From Enterobacter sp. kpr-6 (GTDB lineage: Bacteria > Pseudomonadota > Gammaproteobacteria > Enterobacterales > Enterobacteriaceae): DNA of 64,000 nucleotides. Below the pieces are notes generated by a model. The model did not search any database. It worked only from the letters and a program-made list of their open reading frames with translations, and was not told the DNA's origin. The stretch is taken from the NCBI RefSeq assembly GCF_900116015.1, contig NZ_FOYH01000010.1, forward strand, positions 1-64,000, given 5' to 3'. This document shows positions 21,779-31,181 of this stretch, one piece after another (within the stretch, counting starts at the first letter, position 1; each line of letters opens with the position of its first letter). The position numbers and the translations under genes are program-made.

Positions 21779-21803
21779 GCCCCGTGATACAGGATCACGG
21801 GGC
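21779..21803. terminator. Bidirectional hairpin between MocR gene and ygaM
   Basis: A 10-bp perfect stem GCCCCGTGAT / ATCACGGGGC with a 5-nt loop separates two convergent genes. It lacks a strong T-run on either side, so termination may be inefficient or factor-dependent. Confidence 0.65.
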
Positions 21804-21809
21804 GGGAGA

Positions 21810-22136
21810 TTAACGACGCAGGCTTAACAGCGCGCCGACGAAAATCCCGACCGCTGCGGCAGCACCGAGGCTGCACCAGGGTTTATCTTTCACGAAGGTT
21901 TCAGCGCAGCCTGCGGCATCGCAAGCGGCTTGCTTCACACGAGTACGTCCGTGCATTCTGGCACGCGTCTCTTTTAACAGCGCCTTCGCTTTACGTCGGG
22001 CGTGGTCGGATTCGTCTTTCGCGTCACTTCCCCAGGATTTTAAAATGTCTTCCAGACTGTCGGCCAGTCGGCTGACATCATTATTAATATCCTGAACGCC
22101 GTCATCTACGTCGCTGCGGTTTGGTCTGCTAAACAT
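21810..22136 (-). CDS. ygaM: DUF883 (ElaB/YqjD-type) membrane-anchored protein YgaM
   Basis: This 108-aa protein has a charged, helical N-terminal part (about 1-75) and one C-terminal TM segment (LGAAAAVGIFVGALLSLR). It matches E. coli YgaM, a stationary-phase inner-membrane protein related to ElaB and YqjD, some of which bind ribosomes. The start follows GGGAGG. It is divergent from ygaC. Confidence 0.92.
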   Translation of the reverse strand: MFSRPNRSDVDDGVQDINNDVSRLADSLEDILKSWGSDAKDESDHARRKAKALLKETRARMHGRTRVKQAACDAAGCAETFVKDKPWCSLGAAAAVGIFVGALLSLRR

Positions 22137-22297
22137 ATGATCCTCCCTTGATTTCGATGTAATTTTCAGTGTAGCGCATAATTTATGGCTCAGAAGTTAA
22201 TCACGGCTTTACGCGGCGTTTATGGACTTTTCCGAAAGCGTTGCTAATGCTGATTACTGTAAGGTTGCGTTGCAGTACATGATGACGAGGAAAAAAT

Positions 22298-22642
22298 ATG
22301 TATTTACGACCCGATGAGGTGGCGCGCGTTCTTGAAAAGGCGGGGTTTACCATGGATGTTGCGACGACTAAAACCTACGGGTACCGTCGCGGCGAAAATT
22401 ATGTCTACGTCAATCGCGAAGCGCGGCTCGGACGTACAGCATTAGTGATTCATCCCACGCTTAAAGAGCGCAGTTTGTCCCTTGCGGATCCCGCCTCGGA
22501 TATCAAAACCTGCGATCACTACCAGCATTTTCCGCTCTATTTAGGCGGCGAAGCGCACGAGCACTACGGTATTCCCCATGGCTTCAGTTCGCGCCTGGCG
22601 CTGGAGCGTTTTTTGTCAGGGCTGTTTGGCGAATCGGCCTGA
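22298..22642 (+). CDS. ygaC: DUF2002 protein YgaC
   Basis: This 114-aa cytosolic protein matches E. coli YgaC nearly end to end ([34 protein letters not shown]). It is reported as Fur-regulated in E. coli but has no known activity. GAGGAAAAAT precedes the ATG. It is convergent with alaE, only 16 bp apart. In the 161-bp gap to divergent ygaM I found no convincing operator by eye. Confidence 0.93.
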   Translation: MYLRPDEVARVLEKAGFTMDVATTKTYGYRRGENYVYVNREARLGRTALVIHPTLKERSLSLADPASDIKTCDHYQHFPLYLGGEAHEHYGIPHGFSSRLALERFLSGLFGESA

Positions 22643-22658
22643 CACGAAAACATCTCCA

Positions 22659-23108
22659 TCAGGCTTTGGCCTGATGGTAGAGACTGACCCGAAACAGTCG
22701 ACGGCAATAATCGAGAAAATAGCCGTAGACCGCACCCATCAGCATTGAAATCACGATATTTGAACTCACCGCAGCGGCGATCTGATGCCAGTCCGCGCCC
22801 ACCGTCAGCAGGATCGCCACATACACCGGCGACTGAAAAGTGACATACGCCACGATATCCGCCAGATTTTTCATCCAGCCGGCAGGCGTCATGCGCCGCG
22901 CCAGACGCATAATGGCATCACGATAAAACCCATACGGCCAGGCAATAACAATGTTGACCGGGATCGCCACCAGGCGGGAAGAAAGGGACTGCTCAAAGCT
23001 CATGTTGGAGAGGAAAATTTCAATCAACATGTTCACAACCGAACAATAGACAACCATTGCGAATGTGTCTGCCACGGCATGACGCAGGCGTGACTGCGGA
23101 GAGAACAT
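22659..23108 (-). CDS. alaE: L-alanine exporter AlaE
   Basis: AlaE exports L-alanine across the inner membrane. The 149-aa protein has about four TM helices and matches E. coli AlaE. The ATG at 23108 ([12 protein letters not shown]) follows GAGGTATCAAAC; an in-frame start eight codons upstream lacks support. In E. coli stpA lies next to alaE, but here the next gene is an unrelated DUF2158 protein. The region 23109-23340 has no gene and contains AT-rich sequence that may be the alaE promoter. Confidence 0.95.
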   Translation of the reverse strand: MFSPQSRLRHAVADTFAMVVYCSVVNMLIEIFLSNMSFEQSLSSRLVAIPVNIVIAWPYGFYRDAIMRLARRMTPAGWMKNLADIVAYVTFQSPVYVAILLTVGADWHQIAAAVSSNIVISMLMGAVYGYFLDYCRRLFRVSLYHQAKA

Positions 23109-23344
23109 GTTTGATACCTCTGAAAAAGACAAACGGCGACGCCGCTAATGATAATTAGCGCATTACGGGGCTTTACTGGATTTGAATAGAGTATATGACT
23201 GGTTTGAAACGCACAATTAGCGATAAATTTTTATTTATCGGCAGTTTGTCAATAAAATGCTCTGCGTAAGCGTGTTTATTAACCGTTTCGTTATTATTGT
23301 TGGAGAGTGAGAGGATTTATTTATTTTTCAACGGGTTGTGTGCG

Positions 23345-23382
23345 GCGTAAAAAATTAACCCGGCGGGCATACGCCGCCGGGC
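23345..23382 (-). terminator. Rho-independent terminator of the DUF2158 gene
   Basis: On the minus strand CCCGGCGG / CCGCCGGG with a 7-nt loop is followed by TTAATTTTTTA. It starts 28 bp beyond the gene's stop codon. Confidence 0.8.
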
Positions 23383-23409
23383 AATGGCATCACGAAATTA
23401 ATGCGGGAA

Positions 23410-23589
23410 TTAGCAAACGCCGAAATCGCCGTCTTCTTTATACAGCGCCACATCCACGGCTTTCAGCGTGACTCGCTCACCGTTTTCCTGGCTGGCCGGA
23501 ACGGCGACGATCTGATCGTCATTCACTTCAATTACTTTCAATTTCTGGCCGCCCATACGCGGCTGTACAACATCACCCACTGAAAACAT
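23410..23589 (-). CDS. Small DUF2158 (YodC-like) protein
   Basis: This 59-aa protein starts MFSVGDVVQPRMGGQKLKV, the SH3-like fold signature of DUF2158/YodC proteins, and continues with a short beta-rich tail. AGGAG lies 8 bases before the ATG at 23589; the longer open frame upstream has no ribosome site. The function of the family is unknown. It has its own terminator and probably its own promoter, since the neighbour yqaE is divergent. Confidence 0.82.
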   Translation of the reverse strand: MFSVGDVVQPRMGGQKLKVIEVNDDQIVAVPASQENGERVTLKAVDVALYKEDGDFGVC

Positions 23590-23821
23590 ACATGAACTCC
23601 TGTGTTGGTATTTGCCTGTAAACATAACGCTCGTCAGCGCGTGTGGTAAAGCAAATGTTAACAATTATAGCTATCGCCAATTATATCGGGTGCATGTATA
23701 GCTGCGTAAAAGAGGGTAAAAGCGAGGGGCGAAACTGGCACTTGTGGCTACAATGGCTACGCTTAAAGAGAAATTCTCTTTTTTTACAATAACCTGGATT
23801 TTTGCCTGCACTGGAGTTGTT

Positions 23822-23980
23822 ATGGGTTTTTGGCGTATCGTAATTACTATTCTTCTTCCACCGTTGGGCGTGCTCCTCGGTAAAGGCCTTGGTCTGGCCT
23901 TCCTGCTGAACATCGTCCTGACGCTGCTGGGTTATGTTCCCGGCCTCATCCACGCGTTCTGGGTACAGTCGCGTAACTGA
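23822..23980 (+). CDS. yqaE: Pmp3/UPF0057 small membrane protein YqaE
   Basis: This 52-aa protein has two TM helices and the Pmp3 signature PPLGVLLGKG. It matches E. coli YqaE. Pmp3-like proteins affect membrane potential and are often Cpx-regulated stress genes. The ATG at 23822 follows TGGAG; upstream in-frame codons give a 78-residue frame without ribosome site. Confidence 0.93.
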   Translation: MGFWRIVITILLPPLGVLLGKGLGLAFLLNIVLTLLGYVPGLIHAFWVQSRN

Positions 23981-23987
23981 TCGTCAA

Positions 23988-24009
23988 GCGGGCAGGATCA
24001 CCTGCCCGC
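23988..24009. terminator. Bidirectional terminator between yqaE and the chemoreceptor gene
   Basis: A perfect 9-bp stem GCGGGCAGG / CCTGCCCGC with loop ATCA lies between convergent genes, followed on the plus strand by GTTCACTTCTTATTT. Confidence 0.75.
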
Positions 24010-24022
24010 GTTCACTTCTTAT

Positions 24023-25681
24023 TTAAAACGTTTCCCAGTTGGCGTCGCCCCCGGAGGCACTGCTGAGCGCCGGACGCAGCACAGGCTGCGGCTTCACTTT
24101 CGGCGTGTCAGCGGTTTTCAACGGATTGCCCACCTGAAACACCGCCACGGCCTGACGCAACTGGTCAGCCTGCTCTTCCAGCGCCGCAGATGCAGCGGCC
24201 GATTCCTGCACCAGCGCGGCGTTCTGCTGAGTCACGCTGTCCATCTGTGACACCGCCAGGCTCACCTGCTCAATTCCCCGGCTTTGCTCATCCGACGCGG
24301 AGGCGATTTCCCCCATAATGTCGGTCACGCGGGTTACAGCGTTGACGATTTCCTTCATCGTTTCACCCGCTTCCGCGACCTGTGACGAACCGGTATCGAC
24401 GCGACTGACTGAATTTTCAATCAGCGTTTTGATCTCTTTCGCGGCGTTGGCGCTGCGGCTTGCCAGCGTGCGCACTTCACCTGCCACCACCGCGAAACCC
24501 CGGCCCTGTTCACCCGCGCGCGCCGCTTCCACCGCGGCGTTAAGCGCGAGGATATTAGTCTGGAAGGCAATACTGTCGATAACGCCGGTAATATGGGCGA
24601 TTTGCTGCGAACTGTCGGCAATATCGTTCATCGTGCGCACCACATTGCTGACCACCTGGCCGCCGCGTGCCGCGGTATCCGAGGCGTTCTTCGCCAGTTG
24701 TGCAGCCTGCCGGGCGTTGTCGGTGTTTTGCTTCACCGTGGCGGTGAGCTGCTCCATGCTGGCGGCGGTTTCTTCCAGCGATGCGGCCTGCTGCTCGGTA
24801 CGCGCAGAGAGATCGTTATTGCCGGAGGAAATCTCGCCCGCGCCGGTATAGATAGAATCGGAGCTATTACGCACCGCGCTCACCGTGGTGACCAGCGACT
24901 GCTGCATCTCGTGCAGGCCGCCCGCCAGTTGGCTCATTTCGTTGCGCCCGTGGACGTCAATCCGGCGGGTTAAATCGCCCTGCGCAATCGCGCGGATATG
25001 GGCCAGCATGCCGTGCAGCGGTTTTAACAGCACTTGTTGCAGCCCAAACCAGATGAAGACGAACACGGCGATCATCACCAGTAAAATGGTGCCGAGCGTC
25101 CACTGCATCTGGGTAAAGCTGTGCTGGTTCTGGGCGGCGGCTGCCTTCAGCAGACCGTTATTTTCCGCCCGCCACTGCGCGAAGCTGGCTTCCATTTCAT
25201 CCTGAGCCTGCTGCGCGTCGAGATTGCCGTAGGCTTCGTAGTTATTGGCCTTCAGATACTGAATCGACATTTTCAGCACGTCATACATCTGGCGATAACT
25301 TTTCTCCATCTGCGCCGCCACGTTGCCGTCCTGACCGTTCAGCCGCTCAATGCCCTTAAAGGTGGCAAAATAGGCGTCAGATTTCTCAAGGGAGGTGCTG
25401 GCACTTGTCAGCAGCTTATCGATTGCGGCAAGAGAGGCCGGATCGCGCTGATTTTTCAGAAAGCGGATCGCCACGCGGGTGACCGTCACGCGGGTTTTCA
25501 CCAGCGTGTTCACCCCGTCGCTGAGGTTTTCCTGCTGGGCATTAAGGACGCCATACTGCTGGAAGTTCGTGCGATCGTTATCGACCGCAGAGTAAAACAA
25601 CCCGCCCGTCACCACCTGCAAAAGGCAGAAGATGGAAAGGGCGAGGATAATTCCGGTGATAACTCTGATGTTCTTAAGCAT
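24023..25681 (-). CDS. Methyl-accepting chemotaxis protein (Tsr/Tar-like)
   Basis: This 552-aa transmembrane receptor has TM1 at about 7-30, a periplasmic four-helix sensor, TM2 at about 190-212, a HAMP domain, and a signalling domain with the invariant hairpin [20 protein letters not shown]. Arg64, Arg69 and Arg73 in the sensor match the amino-acid-binding arginines of Tsr and Tar, so an amino-acid ligand is likely. The C-terminus is NWETF, the CheR/CheB docking pentapeptide, so it is a fully adapting high-abundance-type receptor. No che or fla genes are nearby. Confidence 0.92.
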   Translation of the reverse strand: MLKNIRVITGIILALSIFCLLQVVTGGLFYSAVDNDRTNFQQYGVLNAQQENLSDGVNTLVKTRVTVTRVAIRFLKNQRDPASLAAIDKLLTSASTSLEKSDAYFATFKGIERLNGQDGNVAAQMEKSYRQMYDVLKMSIQYLKANNYEAYGNLDAQQAQDEMEASFAQWRAENNGLLKAAAAQNQHSFTQMQWTLGTILLVMIAVFVFIWFGLQQVLLKPLHGMLAHIRAIAQGDLTRRIDVHGRNEMSQLAGGLHEMQQSLVTTVSAVRNSSDSIYTGAGEISSGNNDLSARTEQQAASLEETAASMEQLTATVKQNTDNARQAAQLAKNASDTAARGGQVVSNVVRTMNDIADSSQQIAHITGVIDSIAFQTNILALNAAVEAARAGEQGRGFAVVAGEVRTLASRSANAAKEIKTLIENSVSRVDTGSSQVAEAGETMKEIVNAVTRVTDIMGEIASASDEQSRGIEQVSLAVSQMDSVTQQNAALVQESAAASAALEEQADQLRQAVAVFQVGNPLKTADTPKVKPQPVLRPALSSASGGDANWETF

Positions 25682-25814
25682 AACTGCCGTCCATAAGTCC
25701 GTAATTGAGCCGCGATTTCATACAGGTTATCGACGGCCTTTTTGGGAACTTTATGAACATTTGGTTAACATTTGATCGCTAAATCATCACGATGGTTATA
25801 ACCAGGTACCCGCA

Positions 25815-27239
25815 TTATTCCCGTGTTTTACGCAGCGCCACGGCGCGTGCGATGGACGGTTCCAGCAGACGCGCGACGGCGGCGAACACCGGTACCACCA
25901 CCGAGTTACCAAACTGGCGATAGGCCTGGGTGTCGGAAACCGGAATGCGGAACGGGCGCTCGCCGACCTTTTCAAAACCCATCAAACGCGCGCATTCAAC
26001 CGGGGTTAAGCGGCGGGGGCGTCGCGCCTGGTTTGCCGGATCGGTAAAGTCGGTTTCACCCAGCGCTTTGTCCCACCCGCGATCGATTAAGATCTCCGAC
26101 CCGTCTTTGTGATAGCGCGCCGAAAGGGTACGCGCCACGCTGTCGGCACGGGTGGGGTCCACCAGCCCGAAACCAAACCCGTTACCTTTGGCCTGGTGCT
26201 TTTTGGCATAGCGATAAAGGTAATCCCACAGCTTTTCCGACAGCACATATTTACTGTCCACCGTCGGGTCCAGCAGTTCGCCAAACGTCGGGCGCTGCGC
26301 CGGATAAAAACGGTTGATATCGCGCAAGGTAAAGCCGTCATGAATATTCAGATCGCGGCGGAAACCGACCAGCACAATGCGCTCGCGGTGCTGCGGTAAA
26401 AAGTGCTTCCCGTCGATGATCTTCGGATCGTCTTTGCCGCTCACCGCCGCGTCTGCCACTTCATACCCAAGCTCGTCCAGCGTCTCCATGATCACGCTGA
26501 AGGTTTTGCCCTTGTCATGGCTTTTCAGGTTTTTGACGTTCTCCAGCACGAAAATCGCCGGCTTTTTGGCTTTGATAATGCGGGCCACGTCGAAGAACAG
26601 CGTGCCCTGGGCTTCACACTCAAAACCATGGGCGCGGCCCAGCGCATTCTTCTTGCTGACGCCTGCGAGACTGAACGGCTGGCAGGGGAAGCCCGCCAGC
26701 AGGACATCGTGGTCGGGAATATGCCGATCGATATGCGCATAGGCCTGCGCCTCGCTCACCTGCGGCTTATCGCTTAAGGTCACTTCGCGGATATCAAGAT
26801 TAAAGGTGTGCGTCTCTTCTTCATTAAACCAGTTGGCTTTATAAGTGCGCACCGCGTTTTTATTCCACTCGCTGGTAAACACGCACTGGCCGCCAATGGC
26901 ATCGAAACCGTGGCGAATACCGCCAATCCCGGCGAAAAGATCGATAAAACGAAACGCATAGTGAGGATGATGCGCGGGCGGGGAGGGCAGCATTTTACGC
27001 AGCATCGCCTCCTCGGTGGTGGTAAGCAGTCGGGGCGCGGATTTCCCGTTCATCCGGCGGTTAAGCGACTCCCGGCTCCACTCATTTTTCCCCAGCTTGC
27101 GTAGCTGCTCGGCGACCGCCTTCTGCCCGTAAATGGCGACAACCTGATCCAGCAGTTTACTGTCCCGTACCTGTTGACGCTGCTCCTGCACCTGCGCTTG
27201 CGCAAGCAAATCTCCGGCAATTGCATCAAATTCCGACAT
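25815..27239 (-). CDS. dcm: DNA (cytosine-5-)-methyltransferase, Dcm-like
   Basis: This 474-aa protein closely resembles E. coli Dcm, which methylates the inner C of CCWGG. Motif I is [10 protein letters not shown], motif IV is [11 protein letters not shown] with the catalytic Cys, motif VI is VLENVKNL, motif VIII is [12 protein letters not shown], and motif X is [10 protein letters not shown]. The N-terminus (first 90 residues) is more divergent. AAGGAGATGTC precedes the ATG at 27239. No vsr and no restriction gene is adjacent. It may be the core Dcm at a different place or a second paralogue; specificity is inferred from similarity. Confidence 0.9.
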   Translation of the reverse strand: MSEFDAIAGDLLAQAQVQEQRQQVRDSKLLDQVVAIYGQKAVAEQLRKLGKNEWSRESLNRRMNGKSAPRLLTTTEEAMLRKMLPSPPAHHPHYAFRFIDLFAGIGGIRHGFDAIGGQCVFTSEWNKNAVRTYKANWFNEEETHTFNLDIREVTLSDKPQVSEAQAYAHIDRHIPDHDVLLAGFPCQPFSLAGVSKKNALGRAHGFECEAQGTLFFDVARIIKAKKPAIFVLENVKNLKSHDKGKTFSVIMETLDELGYEVADAAVSGKDDPKIIDGKHFLPQHRERIVLVGFRRDLNIHDGFTLRDINRFYPAQRPTFGELLDPTVDSKYVLSEKLWDYLYRYAKKHQAKGNGFGFGLVDPTRADSVARTLSARYHKDGSEILIDRGWDKALGETDFTDPANQARRPRRLTPVECARLMGFEKVGERPFRIPVSDTQAYRQFGNSVVVPVFAAVARLLEPSIARAVALRKTRE

Positions 27240-27416
27240 GACATCTCCTTGGTTTACTGCGTGAAAATATATCACTCATTTGACCCAGAGGTGAGGGCGG
27301 GGACGTAAAAAGTGAGATCCCGGTGGGAGGCGGTACGGATCGGATAACGGTCGCCCGTCTATACTCTTCTTTACCCTGCAACTTTTGGGGTGGGCCTGAA
27401 TGCAAAAGGATACTTT

Positions 27417-29207
27417 GTGCGTATTGCAACCATTACCAACTTTGCCTACGTCGCGACGGTGATTTTAACGCTCTCATCGGGGGTGGCGCTGTTTATGGCA
27501 TCCGGGGCGGATCGCGTTGAGCGCCGGGCCGTGGAGCAGCGATATACCTTTGATGAAGCCACCGAAGCGCTCGAAAACGAGGTGTTTTCCCTGAGCGAGC
27601 TGGCCCGCACGGTGGTTATCAATCAGCAAGCGGAAGATATTCAGGCGCTGAAAGCCGGTTTTAGCAAAGAAGCCAGCATGGAAAAGCATCTGACGACGCT
27701 CAAAGATGTCGGGGCGACCACCGAAGAATTAATGCTGTTGCGTGACGGCATCACCCTCATGGATACGCTGCGCGATGAACAACAGGCGGCGCTGAAAGCG
27801 GTGGAAGAGCAAAGGGCCGCCGACGGGGTGAGGATCCTTTTTGGCGCGCAGTACGAAGATCAGTTAACCCAGGCCGAGTACCGTTTTGAGCATTTTCGTA
27901 ACCTGTTAGATAAACGGGTGCAATCCGCGATTACGGAAGCGACAAAAGATTCCCAGCGGCTGCGCACGCTCTCGGAAATCATGGTCGCGCTGACGGCGCT
28001 GCTGTTTTTATTCGTACTGGGTTTTATCATCAAACACCGCATTTTGCGCCCTGTGGTCACGCTCAGTGATGTGGTCAATCGCCTTGCGTCACAGGATTAT
28101 GCGGTCGAAGCCCCGGTGCTTGGGCAGGTGGATGAAATTGGCGATATGGCCCAGGCCATCCGGATCTTCCGTGAAAACGGCCTCGCCCGCCAGCGCCTGG
28201 AGCGGGAGCGGGATGCCGACTGGGTAACCCGCAATCTGCTGGCACGCATGACGCAGCGGCTTCAGGGCTGCGATACCCGCGACAGTATCCTCAAAGTAAT
28301 CGCCCTGTTTGTGCCGCAGATCGTCCCGGACATGAGCGGGCGCTTATATATGCTCGACCGCCACGCCAATCGCATGGTCTGCATGACCAGCTGGCTGTCG
28401 CCGGAGGGGGATGAGACGCCCTTTGCCCCGGAGTGCTGCTGGGCGTTAAAACGCGGGCAGTTGCACAGTCCCGGTAAAGACGCGGTGGATATTCCCTGTG
28501 AACATCTGGATCCGGCGCGCGCCAGCCGTGCGACCTGCGTTCCGCTGATCGCGCAGAACAATATTATCGGTCTGCTCAGTGTGGAAAACCGGGTGCCGGA
28601 AAAAGAGCCTCCCTATACCTACCTTGAACTGATTGCCGAGACGCTGGCTCTGGCGCTGGCGAATCAGCAGCTACGCGACACCCTCACCGAGCGGGCGATG
28701 TTTGATTCCCTGACCGGGCTGCATAACCGTCACCACCTTGATGAAACCCTGCGCACGCTGCTTGCACGTACCGAAGCGAAAAAAAGCGTCCTCAGTTGCC
28801 TGATGATCGACATCGATTATTTCAAACGCCTTAACGACGCCTGGGGCCATGAAGCCGGGGACAAAGCGATCCGCGAGACAGCCCTGTGCCTGCAAAACAC
28901 CCTGCGCGAGCGCGGCGTGGCGTTCCGTTACGGCGGCGAAGAGTTTCTGGTACTGCTGCCGGACGTCAACGAAGAAGAGGCCATTACCCTCGGCAGTGAC
29001 ATCATGCAGGCAATCGCCGCGCAGCCGCTCATCTATGAAGCGCAGGATATCGGCCCGCTGTCCGTCTCCATCGGGGTCGCCACCTGGCCCGTTCATGCGC
29101 GGGCAGATAATTTGATCCGATCCGCAGATCTGGCGCTGTACCTCGCCAAAGAACGCGGACGCGGGCAGATCGTGGTTGCCAAAAAAATGGTTAAAGAGCC
29201 GGGCTAA
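27417..29207 (+). CDS. Sensor diguanylate cyclase (TM sensor-HAMP-GAF-GGDEF)
   Basis: This 596-aa inner-membrane protein makes c-di-GMP. It has TM1 near 10-30, a helical periplasmic sensor, TM2 at about 185-210, HAMP (about 210-260), a GAF domain (about 280-420) and a C-terminal GGDEF domain with active-site RYGGEEF. I chose the GTG at 27417 because AAAAGGA lies 7 bases upstream and it gives MRIATITNFAYV; another GTG at 27390 extends it by 9 residues without a ribosome site. It is divergent from the dcm gene. Confidence 0.87.
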   Translation: MRIATITNFAYVATVILTLSSGVALFMASGADRVERRAVEQRYTFDEATEALENEVFSLSELARTVVINQQAEDIQALKAGFSKEASMEKHLTTLKDVGATTEELMLLRDGITLMDTLRDEQQAALKAVEEQRAADGVRILFGAQYEDQLTQAEYRFEHFRNLLDKRVQSAITEATKDSQRLRTLSEIMVALTALLFLFVLGFIIKHRILRPVVTLSDVVNRLASQDYAVEAPVLGQVDEIGDMAQAIRIFRENGLARQRLERERDADWVTRNLLARMTQRLQGCDTRDSILKVIALFVPQIVPDMSGRLYMLDRHANRMVCMTSWLSPEGDETPFAPECCWALKRGQLHSPGKDAVDIPCEHLDPARASRATCVPLIAQNNIIGLLSVENRVPEKEPPYTYLELIAETLALALANQQLRDTLTERAMFDSLTGLHNRHHLDETLRTLLARTEAKKSVLSCLMIDIDYFKRLNDAWGHEAGDKAIRETALCLQNTLRERGVAFRYGGEEFLVLLPDVNEEEAITLGSDIMQAIAAQPLIYEAQDIGPLSVSIGVATWPVHARADNLIRSADLALYLAKERGRGQIVVAKKMVKEPG

Positions 29208-29232
29208 TAAAACGGGCCGCCAGGCTTTTTCT

Positions 29233-29311
29233 CACCTGAACGCATTATGCAGATTACCGCCAGGCTGTGATAAACCATCAGGTTAAACAGTCTGCATAAT
29301 GCGTCCGGGTG
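29233..29311. repeat. Long imperfect inverted repeat
   Basis: The left arm (29233-29253) and right arm (29291-29311) match at 19 of 21 positions when one is reversed, with core ACGCATTATGCAGA. They enclose 37 bp. It fills the gap between the cyclase stop and the start of the DUF1906 gene, so it would form a long hairpin covering the latter's ribosome site. Confidence 0.75.
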
Positions 29312-29315
29312 GGTT

Positions 29316-30917
29316 ATGTCTTATAAAGATGAGTTCGAACAGGCAAGTGGCTGGGCTGCGGTGGATGTCAGTATCCGCTTAAATAAAAAGAAACAACCGT
29401 TTCTGGATTACCTGAAAAATAATAACGTCGCCACCGTTATTCGTTATTACGCCTCTGATATGAACGATCCCAAAACACTGACGCCGGAAGAAGCGCGCTT
29501 TCTTTCCTCGCGCGGATTTTCGCTGCTGCCGGTATTCCAGGATCGAAGCCGTTCCATTACCCACTTTTCAGCCGCTACCGGGGAAAATAACGCCCATAGC
29601 GCATTAAAATTTGCCCTGACCGTGGGGCAGCCGTTGCAGGCAGGAAGCACCATTATTTTTTCGGTGGATGAGGATTATCCGGTACGGGATATTGACGGGC
29701 CGATTCTGGATTATTTTCAGGCGGTGCAGCAAACCATAGGTTCGTCATTTGCTATCGGTGCTTACGGCAGCGGCGCGGTGCTGGCAAAATTACTGGCAGA
29801 GAAATTAATTACCGTGCCCTGGCTGTCAATGTCGCGCGGATTTCACGGCACCGAACCCTTCTTTTATAACAAACAGTGGGCACTTCGCCAGGTCCCGCCT
29901 GAGCAGGAATTTACCGCCGACGACGTGCGCTATGGTCGTTCTATTTTGCGTCTTCCGCCACATGAACTGGGCTTATTTACCGTCGACGATCACGGTATGG
30001 GGCACGTCATGGGCAGCCGTGCGGAATCGCTCATGCAGACGCTGGCCGCGCTGACGCCCTTTTCGCAGGCGTCGGCCACCACCAACCGCGTGGTCGCCAC
30101 CGACGGGCTGCGCCTGCGTGACAAACCGGACGGCGTGATTATCCGCGATTTAACCATCGGTGAGCAGGTAGAAGATGAAGGCGAAAGCACGCATCCCGGC
30201 TGGCGCAAAGTGACGGTGGGGGAGGAGAGCGGCGTGGTGTTCGGTAAATATCTGCGCGACCCGTATGGCACGCAGACGGAGCGCTTTATTCAGGCGGCGA
30301 TTGCGGAATGGTTGCGCTTTGATAAAGGCAAGGGCAACGAACGGGAAGCGCCTTATTATCACTATGTGCGTGAGATGTGGGCGGCTATCGGTGAACCCTG
30401 GGACGGCCGCAGCCGCTTTGATAACGGTGATGAAGTCCCCTGGTCGGCGGCGTTTATCTCCTGGGTCGTGCGGCAGGCGGGCGAGGCGTATGACAATTTC
30501 CGCTTTGCCGCCAGCCATTCGGTCTACGTCAATAACGCCATCAAAGCCCGTTATACCGGCCGCACGGATAAACCTTTCTGGGGCTACCGCATTAATGAAG
30601 TTAAACCCGCCCCCGGCGATATTATTCAGAAAAACTGGCCGGAACATCATTACTCATTTTCATATGCCGAAAATCACAGCGACTATAACAGTCATGCCGA
30701 TATTGTCGTGGAGGTGACGCCGGATGTGGTGCGGGTGCTGGGCGGAAATGTCGGGGATACCGTGGCTTTTGGCATTGACGTGCAGGAATATGAACTGGAT
30801 AAAGACGGATTTATTAAACCGAATCAGCACATCATCGCCATTTTAAAAAACCGCGCCGACGCATTAAACCTGACCAGCGATATCGTTAAAGTCAGTGAAC
30901 ACACCCATTTCAAATAA
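29316..30917 (+). CDS. DUF1906 glycoside-hydrolase-like / SH3 / DUF2272-like cell-wall protein
   Basis: This 533-aa protein has no signal peptide. The N-terminal ~230 residues resemble the Rv2525c-like DUF1906 glycosidase fold (start AAVDVSIRLNKKKQPFLDYL, strand VIRYYASD, and the acidic SVDEDYPVRD). About residues 255-310 look like a bacterial SH3 domain (GLRLRDKPDGVIIRDLTIG). The C-terminal ~200 residues resemble DUF2272, an NlpC/CHAP-like amidase fold (VPWSAAFISWVVRQAG, then HSDYNSHADIVVEV). Together this suggests a peptidoglycan-degrading enzyme exported by a phage-like, T6SS or lysis route. The domain calls are by eye and the catalytic residues are unproven. Confidence 0.7.
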   Translation: MSYKDEFEQASGWAAVDVSIRLNKKKQPFLDYLKNNNVATVIRYYASDMNDPKTLTPEEARFLSSRGFSLLPVFQDRSRSITHFSAATGENNAHSALKFALTVGQPLQAGSTIIFSVDEDYPVRDIDGPILDYFQAVQQTIGSSFAIGAYGSGAVLAKLLAEKLITVPWLSMSRGFHGTEPFFYNKQWALRQVPPEQEFTADDVRYGRSILRLPPHELGLFTVDDHGMGHVMGSRAESLMQTLAALTPFSQASATTNRVVATDGLRLRDKPDGVIIRDLTIGEQVEDEGESTHPGWRKVTVGEESGVVFGKYLRDPYGTQTERFIQAAIAEWLRFDKGKGNEREAPYYHYVREMWAAIGEPWDGRSRFDNGDEVPWSAAFISWVVRQAGEAYDNFRFAASHSVYVNNAIKARYTGRTDKPFWGYRINEVKPAPGDIIQKNWPEHHYSFSYAENHSDYNSHADIVVEVTPDVVRVLGGNVGDTVAFGIDVQEYELDKDGFIKPNQHIIAILKNRADALNLTSDIVKVSEHTHFK

Positions 30918-31181
30918 TTTACCTGTGGCCCGGCGGTTAATATAACGTCGGGTGACTATTTAATTTTCCTGCCACGAAACTGCGCCAGTTTAATTTAAGT
31001 TTCATTTTTTGCTGCCCGATTTAACTATTTTCCTGTCTACCTACCAGATTTAGGGATATCTGAACGCGCAAGTGGTCCGAGCTTTAGGATTAATCCCCCT
31101 TTTCATCAGATGCTAATTTTTAAACAATTTTACATAACTTCACATTGTCTTCATTTCTTATTACACAGCGCGGAACGTCTG

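Noticed and set aside
24318-24851. Antisense frame of 177 codons in the first chemoreceptor gene
   Set aside because: It mirrors the repeated MCP signalling region, and the same antisense pattern recurs at 47534-47842, so it is a codon-bias shadow.
25815-29207. Restriction-modification system around the Dcm-like gene
   Set aside because: The neighbours are a chemoreceptor and a diguanylate cyclase; no restriction endonuclease or vsr is seen.
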